Below, piece by piece: positions 1-8,833 of a stretch of 64,000 bases of DNA. The notes under the pieces were generated by a model. The model was given only the letters and a program-made list of their open reading frames with translations, searched no databases and had not been told where the DNA came from. Source of the DNA: Ensifer sp. PDNC004 (GTDB lineage Bacteria > Pseudomonadota > Alphaproteobacteria > Rhizobiales > Rhizobiaceae); NCBI RefSeq assembly GCF_016919405.1, contig NZ_CP070353.1, forward strand, positions 1,612,001-1,676,000, given 5' to 3'. Both the position numbers and the translations under genes were made by a program. The stretch's first letter is position 1. Every line of letters starts with the position of its first letter.

Positions 1-28
1 GCGCGTATTGCGCCTCGCTTCGCTAATC

Positions 29-745
29 ATGAACGCATTCCGGAATGTGCGCCGGCTTTTGCCGGCGCTTTTTATTGTCACCGTCCTTGCTGCCTGCAAC
101 GACCAGAGCACCGAGAAGGCGCCGACGGCGACGGGGCAGCAGACGACAAAGGCAGCCGCTGCGGTTCCGCTCGGCAGCGGCTTCGATTTCTACGTGCTTT
201 CGCTTTCCTGGTCGCCGACCTGGTGCGGCGATAACGACCCCAAGGGAAAATCCAGCCAGTGCGAAGTCGGCGGCAATCGCGGCCTGATCGTGCATGGCCT
301 GTGGCCGCAGAACGAACGGGGCTATCCGGACTTCTGCCCGACACGGCAGTCCGATCGCGTGCCCTCGTCGCTCGGCAAGCAATATCTCGACCTCATTCCA
401 TCGATGGGCCTGATCGGCCACCAATGGCGCAAGCACGGGACCTGTTCCGGCCTCAGCCAGGAGGATTACTTCGCCGTCACACGCGCGGCCTGGGAGCGGC
501 TGACGCTGCCATCCGAGCTCGCACCTCCCCGCCAAGAAAAAGGCCTGCGTGTTGCCGCCATCGAAGACGCGCTCGTCGCCAAGAACCCCGGCATGACGAA
601 GGACGCCGTCGCCGTAACCTGCGAGGGCAATCGGCTCGAGGAAATCCGGATCTGCTTCGACAAGTCGCTCAATTTCCGCGCCTGCCCGGCGGTCGATCGC
701 CAGGCCTGCCGAAGGGAAAGCGTGTCGCTGCCCCCGGCGCTTTGA
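29..745 (+). CDS. Ribonuclease T2 family lipoprotein
   Basis: Secreted or periplasmic ribonuclease of the RNase T2 family, which cuts single-stranded RNA through 2',3'-cyclic phosphates. Both family signatures are present: CAS1 as HGLWPQ and CAS2 as HQWRKHGTC, carrying the catalytic histidines and lysine. The ATG at 29 gives 238 aa starting with a basic stretch, a hydrophobic segment and a lipobox (VLAAC, mature Cys at about residue 23), so it is probably a lipoprotein. An in-frame TTG at 8 would add seven residues and is less likely. Paired cysteines in the mature part suit an exported fold. Its physiological RNA substrate is unknown; scavenging of environmental RNA is an inference. It is followed 61 bp downstream by a GST gene on the same strand. 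Confidence 0.85.
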   Translation: MNAFRNVRRLLPALFIVTVLAACNDQSTEKAPTATGQQTTKAAAAVPLGSGFDFYVLSLSWSPTWCGDNDPKGKSSQCEVGGNRGLIVHGLWPQNERGYPDFCPTRQSDRVPSSLGKQYLDLIPSMGLIGHQWRKHGTCSGLSQEDYFAVTRAAWERLTLPSELAPPRQEKGLRVAAIEDALVAKNPGMTKDAVAVTCEGNRLEEIRICFDKSLNFRACPAVDRQACRRESVSLPPAL

Positions 746-806
746 CCAGCCGGAGAAGGCGCCTGTTAGAAACCCATCTCGCAATCCCTGGAAGGAAAGA
801 CGCTCG

Positions 807-1397
807 ATGAAGATCTTGTACTCGCCCGCCTCGCCCTATTCGACCAAGGTGCGCATGGCGGCGCATTATGCGGGCTATGCGGCCGAAAGTGTCCTGACCG
901 ACACCAATGCCAATCCGCCGGAGCTGATCGACAACAATCCGCTCGGCAAGATCCCGACGCTGATTCTCGACGACGGACGGGCGCTCTACGACAGCCGTAC
1001 GATCATGCATTTCATCGACCGGGAGACCAAGGGCAAGCTCTATCCCAGGAACGCCGAAAAGCGCACCGACGTCGAGTTGCTGGAAGCGCTATGCGACGGC
1101 GTCTGTGACAGCCTGCTGTCGATCGTCTACGAGAAACGCTCCCATCCGCCGGAAAAGGTGCATCAGCCCTGGATCGACCGGCAATGGGAAAAGGTCGAGC
1201 GCAGCCTCGACCATCTGAATGCCAACCTGCCGAAGACCGGGGCCAAGCTCAATGCAGGCCATTTCGCACTCGCGGCGATGCTGCGCTACATCGAGTTGCG
1301 CTTTGCCGGCGAATGGCAGAAGGGGCGTGCCAAGCTGAAGAACTGGCCGGCGAAGTTCGAAAAGCACTTCCCGGATTACCCCAAGTTCAAGGCCTAA
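807..1397 (+). CDS. Glutathione S-transferase family protein
   Basis: 196-aa soluble GST-like protein. An N-terminal thioredoxin fold (residues 1–75) starts MKILYSPASPYSTKVR, and the glutathione-contacting Ser region appears as LYDSRTIMHFID. An all-helical C-terminal domain follows. The NPLGKIPTL segment carries the conserved cis-proline region. It resembles small bacterial GSTs near the stringent-starvation/GstA-like groups; the substrate cannot be read from sequence. The ATG at 807 is preceded by GGAAGGAAAG, a good ribosome-binding site. It shares a bidirectional terminator with the convergent outer-membrane protein gene. Confidence 0.85.
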   Translation: MKILYSPASPYSTKVRMAAHYAGYAAESVLTDTNANPPELIDNNPLGKIPTLILDDGRALYDSRTIMHFIDRETKGKLYPRNAEKRTDVELLEALCDGVCDSLLSIVYEKRSHPPEKVHQPWIDRQWEKVERSLDHLNANLPKTGAKLNAGHFALAAMLRYIELRFAGEWQKGRAKLKNWPAKFEKHFPDYPKFKA

Positions 1398-1408
1398 CGT
1401 GCAGACAC

Positions 1409-1438
1409 AAAAAAGGCCGGGTCTCCCCGGCCTTTTCC
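1409..1438. terminator. Bidirectional intrinsic terminator
   Basis: Inverted repeat AAAAGGCCGGG-tctc-CCCGGCCTTTT between the convergent GST gene and the outer-membrane protein gene. It has A/T tracts on both sides, so it can stop transcription from either direction. Confidence 0.85.
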
Positions 1439-1457
1439 TTGATCCGGCAGAAGCCGA

Positions 1458-2096
1458 TCAGAACTTCACGCCCATACCGACGCGAACGCTGTGCTCGTCG
1501 TAGCCCGACGAAACGTTGGTGCCGCCCATGCGGAAGTCCTTCGAGCCGTAGTCCGTGTAGCGGTATTCGACGCGTGCGGTGATGTTGTCGGTGACGAAGG
1601 TTTCCGCGCCGACACCTGCGGTCCAACCGACCATGGTGTTCTTGTCGGAAGCGCCGCCGACGGTGCCCTTGGTCTGGCCGACGGCGAGACCGGCGGTACC
1701 GTAGACGAGGACCGGGTTCAGATCGACACCGACGCGACCGCGGAGCGAGCCGTTAACGCCCTGCTTCATGCGCAGGTTGCCCTTGGTCGAATCCTGGCCG
1801 GAGTAGCCGATGTCGGCTTCACCGCCGTATACCATCTGGCCGTCCTGAACGTTGTAACCGCCATAGAGGCCGCCGCCGAAGCCGGCTGCGGTGTTGCTGC
1901 CGGTCGCATCGTGCTGGCCATGCTTCCAATCGGCGGTGCCACCGACATAGGCGCCCGACCAGTTCTTGGCTGCCGGCTCGGTGTATTCGGCCTGCGGAGC
2001 TGCCGGAACTTCGTCGATCGCGTCTGCAGCCTGGGCGGCCTGGAAGGCGATGAGGGTCATAGCCGAAGCCATGAGGGTGGTGGTGAGCGTACGCAT
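1458..2096 (-). CDS. Omp25/Omp31-like outer membrane beta-barrel protein
   Basis: Outer-membrane porin-family protein of 212 aa. Residues 1–24 form a signal peptide ending FQAAQA|AD, followed by a short acidic linker and the typical NWSGAYVGG opening of the barrel. Repeated Gly/aromatic strands follow, ending in a C-terminal phenylalanine (GMGVKF), the usual insertion signal. It is of the family abundant in rhizobial and Brucella outer membranes (Omp25/RopB-like). I chose the ATG at 2096 because AAGGAG lies seven bases upstream; an ATG at 2102 sits too close to that site. The upstream gap is AT-rich and holds possible CtrA half-sites. The exact role is not readable. Confidence 0.85.
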   Translation of the reverse strand: MRTLTTTLMASAMTLIAFQAAQAADAIDEVPAAPQAEYTEPAAKNWSGAYVGGTADWKHGQHDATGSNTAAGFGGGLYGGYNVQDGQMVYGGEADIGYSGQDSTKGNLRMKQGVNGSLRGRVGVDLNPVLVYGTAGLAVGQTKGTVGGASDKNTMVGWTAGVGAETFVTDNITARVEYRYTDYGSKDFRMGGTNVSSGYDEHSVRVGMGVKF

Positions 2097-2463
2097 AAAC
2101 ATTCTCCTTTTCGTACCGATGCCCCTCGGGCTTGGGGTCCCGCAGTGGAACATCGGACAACTTTTAATTAACCCGCCCGGTTGAGCTGAAATTGGCCAGC
2201 AATTGCGGATTCACAAGAGCCAAATTGTGAAATTTTGGTGGCACAAACGCGCCCGAAATTTGATGTTGCTTTGGCGCCACAGGAGATTTGTTAACCATAA
2301 TTCAAGATTAACGAAAGCTATACTATAAGTACGCAAAATAATACAATTTACGCCAATTCCATTAATTTTTGGGCAAGGAATCGTCAGGGAGTGTTTCAGC
2401 CCCGCGTTTCTTCCCTATATCTTCGTCCGCTGACGCGAAGATTCGAAAAAGCGGGATGAAACG
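2097..2463. other. AT-rich divergent intergenic region (omp / SDR)
   Basis: 367 bp between divergent genes, clearly more AT-rich than the surroundings. It contains TTAACCAT at 2291–2298, ATTAAC near 2308–2313 and TTTTAATTAACCC near 2161–2173, which resemble CtrA half-sites of alphaproteobacteria. It probably contains the strong omp promoter. I cannot fix -35/-10 boxes and see no coding potential. Confidence 0.4.
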
Positions 2464-3228
2464 TTGAAGAAAGCACTGAAGGCGGCACTCGTAACCGGGG
2501 GCGCCAAGAGGATCGGCAAAGCTATAGTGGAGGACCTGGCCGCCCACGGCTTTGCGGTCGCCATTCATGCCGATGCCTCATTTGACGAAGCGCAGGCCCT
2601 GGCCGAAACCCTCGTAGAGGCAGGAACGAATGCCGTCGCGATTCGAGCCGATCTTACGGATACGGGCGCGACGTCGACACTGATCGAGCGCGCGGCAGCT
2701 GCACTCGGGCCGATCGACCTGCTCGTCAACAATGCGTCGCTGTTCAAGAAGGACAGCCTAGATGCCTTCGACGAAGAGGTCTGGGACCAGCATTTCGCGC
2801 TGCATGTGAAAGCCCCGTCCCTGCTGGCGCGCGATTTCGCCGCGCTACTGCCGGCCGATGTCAACGGGCTCATCATCAATGTCATCGACCAGCGCGTCTG
2901 GGCTCCCAATCCGCGCTTTTATTCCTATATGTTGTCCAAGTCGGCGCTTTGGACGGCAACCCGCACGATGGCGCAGGCGCTAGCCCCGCGCATCCGCGTC
3001 AACGGCATCGGCCCCGGGCCGACGCTGCCGAACGAACGGCAGGACCCGAAAGATTTTGAGGCGCAGGTCGATGCGCTGATCTTGAAGCGCGGGCCGACGC
3101 TCGACGAATTCGGACGGACGATCCGCTTCCTGTTCGACACGCCGTCGATTACCGGGCAGATGATCGCACTGGACGGGGGCCAGCACCTCGCCTGGGAAAC
3201 GCCCGACATCAGGGAGATAGTGGAATGA
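2464..3228 (+). CDS. SDR family oxidoreductase, FolM/pteridine-reductase-like
   Basis: 254-aa short-chain dehydrogenase/reductase. The cofactor site is TGGAKRIG; the Arg-containing TGxxxRxG form is typical of pteridine reductases and FolM (dihydromonapterin reductase). The active-site pair appears as YMLSK, with an NNAS motif. NADPH-dependent pterin reduction is therefore likely but inferred. Only a TTG at 2464 fits the start; the nearby ATG at 2456 is out of frame. Its stop codon overlaps the uvrC start (ATGA at 3225–3228), so translation of the two is probably coupled. The association with uvrC looks positional rather than functional. Confidence 0.8.
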   Translation: MKKALKAALVTGGAKRIGKAIVEDLAAHGFAVAIHADASFDEAQALAETLVEAGTNAVAIRADLTDTGATSTLIERAAAALGPIDLLVNNASLFKKDSLDAFDEEVWDQHFALHVKAPSLLARDFAALLPADVNGLIINVIDQRVWAPNPRFYSYMLSKSALWTATRTMAQALAPRIRVNGIGPGPTLPNERQDPKDFEAQVDALILKRGPTLDEFGRTIRFLFDTPSITGQMIALDGGQHLAWETPDIREIVE

Positions 3229-5249
3229 ATGGACGCGTGCCGGCCGACGGCGGCATCCTTTATGACGGCAACGAAACGGAAGACGACGACGACCTGATCG
3301 AAGTGTCTGACGCAAGCGGCGTTGCGCCTGTCGTCGAGTGGCACGAGAATCACTCGGAGACCGAGGGGCTGAAGGGCGCGGAACTGATCCAGGCCTTCGT
3401 CAAGCTGCTGCCGAACGGCCCAGGCGTCTACCGCATGTTCAACGAGGCGGGCGACGTTCTCTATGTCGGCAAGGCGCGCAGCCTGAAGAAGCGCGTCAGC
3501 AACTATGCCCAGGGGCGCGGCCATTCCAACCGCATCGCCCGCATGGTGCGCGAGACCGCGAACATGGAGTTCGTGACGACGCGCACCGAGATCGAGGCGC
3601 TGCTCCTCGAAGCAAACCTGATCAAGCGCTTACGCCCACGCTTCAACGTACTTTTGCGCGACGACAAGTCGTTTCCCTATATCCTGGTAACCGGCGACAG
3701 CCGGGCGCCGGCGCTCTACAAGCATCGCGGCGCACGCAGCCGCAAGGGCGACTTTTTCGGGCCCTTCGCGTCCGCCGGCGCCGTCGGACGCACGATCAAT
3801 TCGCTGCAGCGCGCCTTTTTGCTTCGGACCTGCACCGACAGTGTCTTCGAGACGCGAACGCGCCCCTGCCTGCTCTACCAGATCAAGCGCTGTTCGGCGC
3901 CCTGCACGGGCGAGATCAGCGATCAGGGCTACGCGGAACTGGTGCAGGAGGCGAAAGACTTCCTCTCGGGCAAGAGCCAGGCGGTGAAGGCGACGATTGC
4001 TGCCGCGATGGGCGAGGCAGCCGAGAACCTCGACTTCGAAAGGGCGGCGCTTTACCGCGATCGTCTGGCCGCGCTCAGCCACGTCCAGAGCCACCAGGGC
4101 ATCAACCCCTCCGGCGTCGAGGAAGCGGACGTGTTTGCGATCCACCACGAGGGCGGCATCTCCTGCATCCAGGTCTTCTTCTTCCGCACCGGACAGAACT
4201 GGGGCAACCGCGCCTATTTCCCGAAGGCCGATCCTTCGCTGCCGACGGCCGAGGTGCTCTCGCAGTTCCTCGCCCAATTCTATGACGACAAGCCCTGTCC
4301 CCGGCAGATCCTGCTTTGCGAAGCGGTGGAAGAGCAGGAATTGCTCGGCCAGGCACTCAGCGAAAAATCCGGCTACAAGGTCGCGATCCAGGTTCCGCAA
4401 CGCGGCGAGAAGAAGGATCTCGTCGATCACGCGCTCGCAAATGCGCGTGAAGCCCACGGCCGCAAGCTGGCGGAAACGGCCTCGCAATCGCGCCTGCTTG
4501 AAGGCTTCTCAGAAACCTTCAAGCTGGAGCGCACGCCGCGCCGCATCGAGATCTACGACAACTCCCACATCATGGGCACGAATGCCGTCGGCGGCATGGT
4601 GGTCGCGGGGCCGGAAGGCTTCGTCAAAGGCCAGTACCGCAAGTTCAACATCAAATCGACCGACATCACTCCGGGCGACGACTTCGGCATGATGCGCGAA
4701 GTGATGACACGACGGTTCTCACGGCTGCTGAAAGAGGAAGGCAAGCCGGACCGGAGTGTGGAAGTCGGTGACGATGCCGCCTTCCCCGCCTGGCCCGACG
4801 TCATCCTCATCGATGGCGGGCAGGGCCAGATGACGGCGGTGCGCGCCATCCTCAAGGAGCTCGACGTCGAGGACAGCGTGACGGCGATCGGTGTCGCCAA
4901 GGGTGTCGACCGTGACGCCGGCCGTGAACGCTTCTTCGCGCTCGGCCGCGATAGCTTCACGCTGCCGCCGCGCGACCCGGTGCTCTATTTCATCCAGCGG
5001 CTGCGTGACGAGGCGCACCGTTTCGCGATCGGCTCGCATCGGGCCCGCCGCAAGAAGGAGATGGTCAAGAACCCGCTCGACGAGATCGCCGGCATCGGGC
5101 CGACGCGCAAGCGCGCGCTGCTCACGCATTTCGGCACCGCCAAGGCCGTCTCGCGCGCCGGCATCAACGACCTGATGGCCGTCGCCGGGATTTCCGAAAC
5201 GGTGGCGCGGCTGGTCTACGAACATTTCCACGACGATGCGGGGAAATGA
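3225..5249 (+). CDS. uvrC: Excinuclease ABC subunit C
   Basis: Nucleotide-excision-repair endonuclease subunit that makes the two incisions around a lesion recognised by UvrA/UvrB. 674 aa. After an acidic N-terminal extension of about 60 residues comes the GIY-YIG nuclease domain (about 65–145; GVYRMF…[11 protein letters not shown]). Then come a UVR (UvrB-binding) segment around 260–285, the RNase H-like UvrC domain with IEIYDNSH and LIDGGQGQ, and two helix-hairpin-helix motifs at the C terminus ([33 protein letters not shown]). It is full length for the family. The start overlaps the upstream SDR stop. Confidence 0.97.
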   Translation: MNGRVPADGGILYDGNETEDDDDLIEVSDASGVAPVVEWHENHSETEGLKGAELIQAFVKLLPNGPGVYRMFNEAGDVLYVGKARSLKKRVSNYAQGRGHSNRIARMVRETANMEFVTTRTEIEALLLEANLIKRLRPRFNVLLRDDKSFPYILVTGDSRAPALYKHRGARSRKGDFFGPFASAGAVGRTINSLQRAFLLRTCTDSVFETRTRPCLLYQIKRCSAPCTGEISDQGYAELVQEAKDFLSGKSQAVKATIAAAMGEAAENLDFERAALYRDRLAALSHVQSHQGINPSGVEEADVFAIHHEGGISCIQVFFFRTGQNWGNRAYFPKADPSLPTAEVLSQFLAQFYDDKPCPRQILLCEAVEEQELLGQALSEKSGYKVAIQVPQRGEKKDLVDHALANAREAHGRKLAETASQSRLLEGFSETFKLERTPRRIEIYDNSHIMGTNAVGGMVVAGPEGFVKGQYRKFNIKSTDITPGDDFGMMREVMTRRFSRLLKEEGKPDRSVEVGDDAAFPAWPDVILIDGGQGQMTAVRAILKELDVEDSVTAIGVAKGVDRDAGRERFFALGRDSFTLPPRDPVLYFIQRLRDEAHRFAIGSHRARRKKEMVKNPLDEIAGIGPTRKRALLTHFGTAKAVSRAGINDLMAVAGISETVARLVYEHFHDDAGK

Positions 5250-5378
5250 AAACCTGATGTCACAGTTCACCCGGCGTTCACATGCGATAGGGCAAATATG
5301 ACAGTTGACGACGATGACCTGTTGACCTCCGGCCAGCAAAGTCATTTCTGTACCTGACGAACCAGAGAACACGAATCC

Positions 5379-5966
5379 ATGCCCACGCCCGTCGCCTACA
5401 GCATCCCGAACCTGCTCACCTACTTCCGCATCCTGATCGTGCCGCTGATCGTGCTTTGCTTCTTCGTCGAAGGACGGCTGCACAGTTCGGACTTCGCGCG
5501 CTGGACGGCCGTGGCGCTTTTCGCCGTTGCCTCGATCACCGATTTCTTCGACGGCTATCTCGCGCGCATCTGGAAGCAGACATCGAACATCGGCAAGATG
5601 CTCGATCCGATCGCCGACAAACTGCTGGTCGCCTCCATCCTGCTGCTCGTCGCCGCCGACGGCACGATCGCCGGCTGGTCGATCTGGGCTGCGATCATCA
5701 TTCTGTGCCGTGAAATCCTGGTGTCGGGCCTGCGCGAGTATCTTGCGGCGCTGAAGGTCAGCGTTCCCGTCACCCGCATCGCCAAGTGGAAGACGACGAT
5801 CCAGATGGTCGCCATCGCCTTCCTGCTTGCCGGCCCGGCCGGCGACAAGATTTTGCCCTATACGACGGAAGCCGGTATCGTGCTCCTGTGGATTGCCGCC
5901 GCGATCACGCTCTATTCGGGCTACGATTACTTCCGCGCCGGCCTCAAGCACGTGGTCAACGAATGA
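5379..5966 (+). CDS. pgsA: CDP-diacylglycerol–glycerol-3-phosphate 3-phosphatidyltransferase
   Basis: Integral inner-membrane enzyme making phosphatidylglycerophosphate, the precursor of phosphatidylglycerol and cardiolipin. 195 aa with several hydrophobic segments. The CDP-alcohol phosphotransferase signature DGx2ARx8Gx3Dx3D is complete (DGYLAR … IGKMLDPIAD, about residues 52–74). It begins 130 bp after uvrC and its stop overlaps the moaD start as ATGA, so the three genes downstream of uvrC are probably read together. The signature alone does not distinguish PgsA from other CDP-alcohol transferases; size, N-terminal IPNLLTYFRI and gene order favour PgsA. Confidence 0.93.
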   Translation: MPTPVAYSIPNLLTYFRILIVPLIVLCFFVEGRLHSSDFARWTAVALFAVASITDFFDGYLARIWKQTSNIGKMLDPIADKLLVASILLLVAADGTIAGWSIWAAIIILCREILVSGLREYLAALKVSVPVTRIAKWKTTIQMVAIAFLLAGPAGDKILPYTTEAGIVLLWIAAAITLYSGYDYFRAGLKHVVNE

Positions 5967-6223
5967 GCACCGTCAACCTCGTCTATTTCTCATGGGTGCG
6001 CGAGCGCATCGGCAAGGGCGAGGAAACCCTCGACCTTCCCGCCGGCGTCGTCACCATTGCCGATCTGCTTCAGCACCTGAAGACGCTCGGCGAGGAATAC
6101 GAGGCGGCGCTCGAACATGAAAACGTCATCCGCGCGGCCATCAACCAGGAACATGTCGACCACAAGGAGCCGATCGCCGGCGCCCGGGAGATTGCCCTGT
6201 TTCCGCCGATGACGGGTGGCTGA
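5963..6223 (+). CDS. moaD: Molybdopterin synthase small (sulfur carrier) subunit
   Basis: 86-aa ubiquitin-fold sulfur carrier for molybdenum cofactor synthesis. It ends in the required Gly-Gly (PPMTGG), which is thiocarboxylated and donates sulfur within molybdopterin synthase. The start at 5963 is set by the ATGA overlap with pgsA and by homology at MSTVNLVYFSWVRERIG; longer in-frame extensions lie inside pgsA. Its partner moaE follows directly. FPPMTGG is a classic MoaD ending. Confidence 0.93.
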   Translation: MSTVNLVYFSWVRERIGKGEETLDLPAGVVTIADLLQHLKTLGEEYEAALEHENVIRAAINQEHVDHKEPIAGAREIALFPPMTGG

Positions 6224-6227
6224 GGCC

Positions 6228-6692
6228 ATGCGTGCGCCGGTGACCGTGCGCGTCCAGCGCGAGGACTTCGACCTCAATGCCGAGGTTGCGAAGCTTTCGA
6301 TCGGGCGTGCCGATATCGGCGCCGTCGTCACCTTTTCCGGGCTTTGCCGCGACGAAGCGGGCGCGCTTGCCGCCCTTGAACTGGAACACTACCCCGGTAT
6401 GGCCGAGGCGGAGATCGAACGTATCTGCCACGAGGCGGTCGAGCGCTTCTCGCTTCAGGCCGCCACCGCCATCCACCGCTACGGCAAGATCCTTCCCGGC
6501 GAAAACATCGTGCTTGTCGTCACTGCCTCGCGGCACCGGCAGGCTGCCTTCGACGGCGCCAACTTCATCATGGATTTCCTGAAGACCTCGGCGCCCTTCT
6601 GGAAAAAGGAACACCTGGGCGACGGCACGACCGGCGGATGGGTCAGCGCCAAGGACGCCGACGATACGGCCAGGGACCGCTGGTCGAAGTAA
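6228..6692 (+). CDS. moaE: Molybdopterin synthase catalytic (large) subunit
   Basis: Catalytic subunit that converts precursor Z (cPMP) to molybdopterin using the MoaD thiocarboxylate. About 154 aa from the ATG at 6228 (MRAPVTVRVQREDF). A GTG at 6216 overlapping the end of moaD would add four residues and cannot be excluded. Family features seen are GAVVTFSGLCRD, LELEHYPGMAE, the IHRYGKILPGENIV strand, SRHRQAAFDG, and the catalytic lysines near the end in FWKKE. It is the last gene of the uvrC–pgsA–moaD–moaE run. Confidence 0.93.
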   Translation: MRAPVTVRVQREDFDLNAEVAKLSIGRADIGAVVTFSGLCRDEAGALAALELEHYPGMAEAEIERICHEAVERFSLQAATAIHRYGKILPGENIVLVVTASRHRQAAFDGANFIMDFLKTSAPFWKKEHLGDGTTGGWVSAKDADDTARDRWSK

Positions 6693-6711
6693 AAACGGCC
6701 GTCCCTCGAGG

Positions 6712-7608
6712 TCAGGGAATGGCCTTTTCCTTGCGCGTGACCGCCAGCACGATCACCAGAAATCCGAAGATCGCAAAGTCTCGCCAGAGGATCGGGCCAT
6801 AGGCGCTCCACAGTGTTTCGAGCAGGCCGACCGCGGCCGCGCCAAGCGCGGCATAGAGCGGTGAAGCCTGGCCGCCGATCGCGGCGATGAACAGCACCTT
6901 GACGCCGAAGGTGAGACCGGTGCCGAAATCCATGTTGCCGTAGTAGGAGGCGGCGAGAATGCCGCAGACGGCGGCAATCAGGGACGCCGCGCCATAGGCG
7001 ACGATGTAGACGGTGGCAGCGTCGACGCCGCAAAGGGCTGCAGCCCCCCGGTCCTCGGAGACGGCCCGCCAGAACCGCCCTGCCCGCGAATGCGTCAGGA
7101 ACCAGTGGCCGGCCGCCACCAGCGCCGCCATCAGCGCGGTGTTGCCGAGTTGGATGACGGTCAGCGTCACCGGAAACCGCGGATCATCCCAGAAGACGAT
7201 GTTGGCGTTGAGGAACGGCGGCAGCCACAGGCTGCGGGTTTCCGAGGCAAGCCGTGCCGTCTCCATCAGCACCAGCAGGCAGCCAAGCGAGGCGACGACG
7301 ACAGTGTTGGCCGACGAGAAGGCCAACGGCCGCATGACATACCGCCCGGCGACGAGCCCGGCCCCAACGCTGAAAGTCAGGGCTGCCGCCGCACCGAGGC
7401 CAAGGGCGGCCGGAAGCACAAGCCACAGTCGGTCCCACCCGAAAGCGGCAAACAGCACAAAGATCTGGCCCGAGAAGGCAAAGAGCGCGCCATAGGTGAG
7501 ATCGGCCCTGCGCGTCACGGCGAAGGCGATGGCATAGCCAAAGGCAAGCGCCGCGTAGAGCGCAGCGATGGGAACGGCATTGGCGAGCTGCTGCAGAAAG
7601 TAGAGCAT
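6712..7608 (-). CDS. Orphan LivH-like branched-chain amino-acid ABC permease
   Basis: 298-aa polytopic inner-membrane protein of the LivH/BPD_transp_2 permease family. It has about eight hydrophobic segments, the family's Gly-rich loop near the C terminus (IAAIGGQASPLYAALGAA), and an N terminus (QQLANAVPIAALYAALAFGYA) typical of LivH. The start is the ATG at 7608; upstream extensions run through the operator. No LivM, LivG, LivF or binding-protein gene lies beside it, so any transporter would need components from elsewhere, or the gene has been recruited. It diverges from a CGNR regulator across a palindrome at 7639–7664, which suggests control by that regulator. Confidence 0.75.
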   Translation of the reverse strand: MLYFLQQLANAVPIAALYAALAFGYAIAFAVTRRADLTYGALFAFSGQIFVLFAAFGWDRLWLVLPAALGLGAAAALTFSVGAGLVAGRYVMRPLAFSSANTVVVASLGCLLVLMETARLASETRSLWLPPFLNANIVFWDDPRFPVTLTVIQLGNTALMAALVAAGHWFLTHSRAGRFWRAVSEDRGAAALCGVDAATVYIVAYGAASLIAAVCGILAASYYGNMDFGTGLTFGVKVLFIAAIGGQASPLYAALGAAAVGLLETLWSAYGPILWRDFAIFGFLVIVLAVTRKEKAIP

Positions 7609-7638
7609 GGCGCATCCGGAGCGTGACAAGATCAATAT

Positions 7639-7664
7639 AACTGGTAAAATCAATTTTGCCAGTT
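7639..7664. promoter_or_regulatory. Candidate operator palindrome for the CGNR regulator
   Basis: Near-perfect inverted repeat AACTGGTAAAAT-ca-ATTTTGCCAGTT (11 of 12 positions pair) centred in the 67-bp gap between the divergent permease and CGNR genes. It lies 12 bp upstream of the CGNR start and 31 bp upstream of the permease start. Position and symmetry fit an operator controlling both genes; binding is inferred. Confidence 0.6.
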
Positions 7665-7675
7665 AGGATTTTAGC

Positions 7676-8236
7676 ATGACCTTCACCTGGACAGCCCATC
7701 GATTTGCCGGCGGCGCCCTGGCACTGGATGTCGCCAATTCCATCGTCTTGCGCTTCGACCCCGAGCGCCGGATCGACCGCTTCGCCGACGTCGCCGCGCT
7801 CGATTCCTTTGCGGACGCGGCCAGCCGCTTTGGGGCGGAGAATCTGCGCTTCGGTACTCTTGCGCCTGTCGCCGAGGAGAACCGTGGCCGGCTCTTGCTG
7901 CTGCGCGAAGCGACCGACCGGCATTTTCGCGCGGAGATTTCGGATGCAGGGCGGCCGGACCTGTTGGCGGATCTGCTGGAGGCGATCGCCGGCGTCCTGC
8001 GCGGCCCGAAGCATCAGGGCGGCCGGCTTTCGCTTGACACCGCGACGGCGCAATCGGCGCTCACGCTTGCCGCCAACCCGGAGCCCGACCGGCTGAAGAT
8101 CTGCCCGAATTGCGGCTGGCTGTTTCTCGACCGCAGCCGCAACCGCAGCCGGACATGGTGCGACATGGCCGTCTGCGGCAACCGCAACAAGGCCAAGCGC
8201 CACTATCACCGCAACAGGGAAGAGGCAGCCTCATGA
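7676..8236 (+). CDS. CGNR zinc-finger (ABATE-domain) putative transcriptional regulator
   Basis: 186 aa. The N-terminal ABATE-type region (about 1–130) opens with GGALALDVANSI. The C-terminal CGNR zinc finger has CPNCGWLF at about 143–150 and then WCDMAVCGNRNKAKRHYHR, so four cysteines and the CGNR motif are all present. CGNR proteins are regarded as stress- or metabolite-responsive DNA-binding regulators, often next to transporters; their ligands are mostly unknown. It diverges from the orphan LivH-like permease across a palindromic operator candidate, and its stop overlaps the downstream lipoprotein start (ATGA), so the two are probably co-translated. Confidence 0.8.
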   Translation: MTFTWTAHRFAGGALALDVANSIVLRFDPERRIDRFADVAALDSFADAASRFGAENLRFGTLAPVAEENRGRLLLLREATDRHFRAEISDAGRPDLLADLLEAIAGVLRGPKHQGGRLSLDTATAQSALTLAANPEPDRLKICPNCGWLFLDRSRNRSRTWCDMAVCGNRNKAKRHYHRNREEAAS

Positions 8237-8742
8237 CAAGGACATTCGGGATCGTGGCCACGCTTGCCATCGCACTCGCCGCCAGCGGCTGCCAGCGCGA
8301 GCGCGGCCCCGATCCGCTGAAGCTGACGGGCAAGATGTTCGTCTTCAACTACCGCCTCGCCTACGCGACCTACATGATCACGCTGACCAAGGCGGAGGTG
8401 GTGCCCGAGGGCAGCGTCGTCGTTGCGCGCTTCGAAAACCCGGCCGGCGGCGACGCGCTGACGCTGGAGCGCAAGCTGTTTCCGAAGCTGGAAAAAGTGG
8501 TGCTGGAAAGCCCCGATATTACCTGCGTGAAGAAGGACCGCCCCTATACGGTCTCGATCGAGGTCACAGGCCCCGAAGGCCAGTCGCTGCAGAAACTGGA
8601 AACGACCGTGGTCTCCGATGTCGACCAGGACATCATGCCGGCCAAGCCGCTGGTCGAGGGCCCGGCCTACGACAAGAACCCGGCGGTCTTCAGCGGCGGC
8701 AAGGCACCGGCGCACTTCGAGACCGCAAAATGCCCCGTCTGA
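8233..8742 (+). CDS. Putative lipoprotein of unknown function
   Basis: 169 aa. The N terminus is a lipoprotein signal: MTRTFG, hydrophobic core, and lipobox LAASGC with mature Cys at about residue 20. The mature part is soluble with two further cysteines, near VLESPDITCVKK and at the end (ETAKCPV), that could pair in the periplasm. I do not recognise the family. The start at 8233 is fixed by the ATGA overlap with the CGNR regulator gene; longer frames run into that gene. Co-transcription with the regulator and divergence from a permease may indicate an uptake or sensing role, but that is only context. Confidence 0.65.
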   Translation: MTRTFGIVATLAIALAASGCQRERGPDPLKLTGKMFVFNYRLAYATYMITLTKAEVVPEGSVVVARFENPAGGDALTLERKLFPKLEKVVLESPDITCVKKDRPYTVSIEVTGPEGQSLQKLETTVVSDVDQDIMPAKPLVEGPAYDKNPAVFSGGKAPAHFETAKCPV

Positions 8743-8755
8743 GAGACCGGGCAAC

Positions 8756-8783
8756 AAAAAACCGGAGCGTTTCCGCTCCGGTT
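8756..8783 (-). terminator. Intrinsic terminator after ndk
   Basis: Inverted repeat ACCGGAGCG-tttc-CGCTCCGGT (8761–8782). Read on the minus strand it is followed by a run of T, so it mainly ends ndk; the rightward lipoprotein gene also ends here. Confidence 0.8.
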
Positions 8784-8833
8784 CAAATCTCGAGTCAATT
8801 CAAGCCGCTACGGCTTGAACCGAAGATTTTGAA

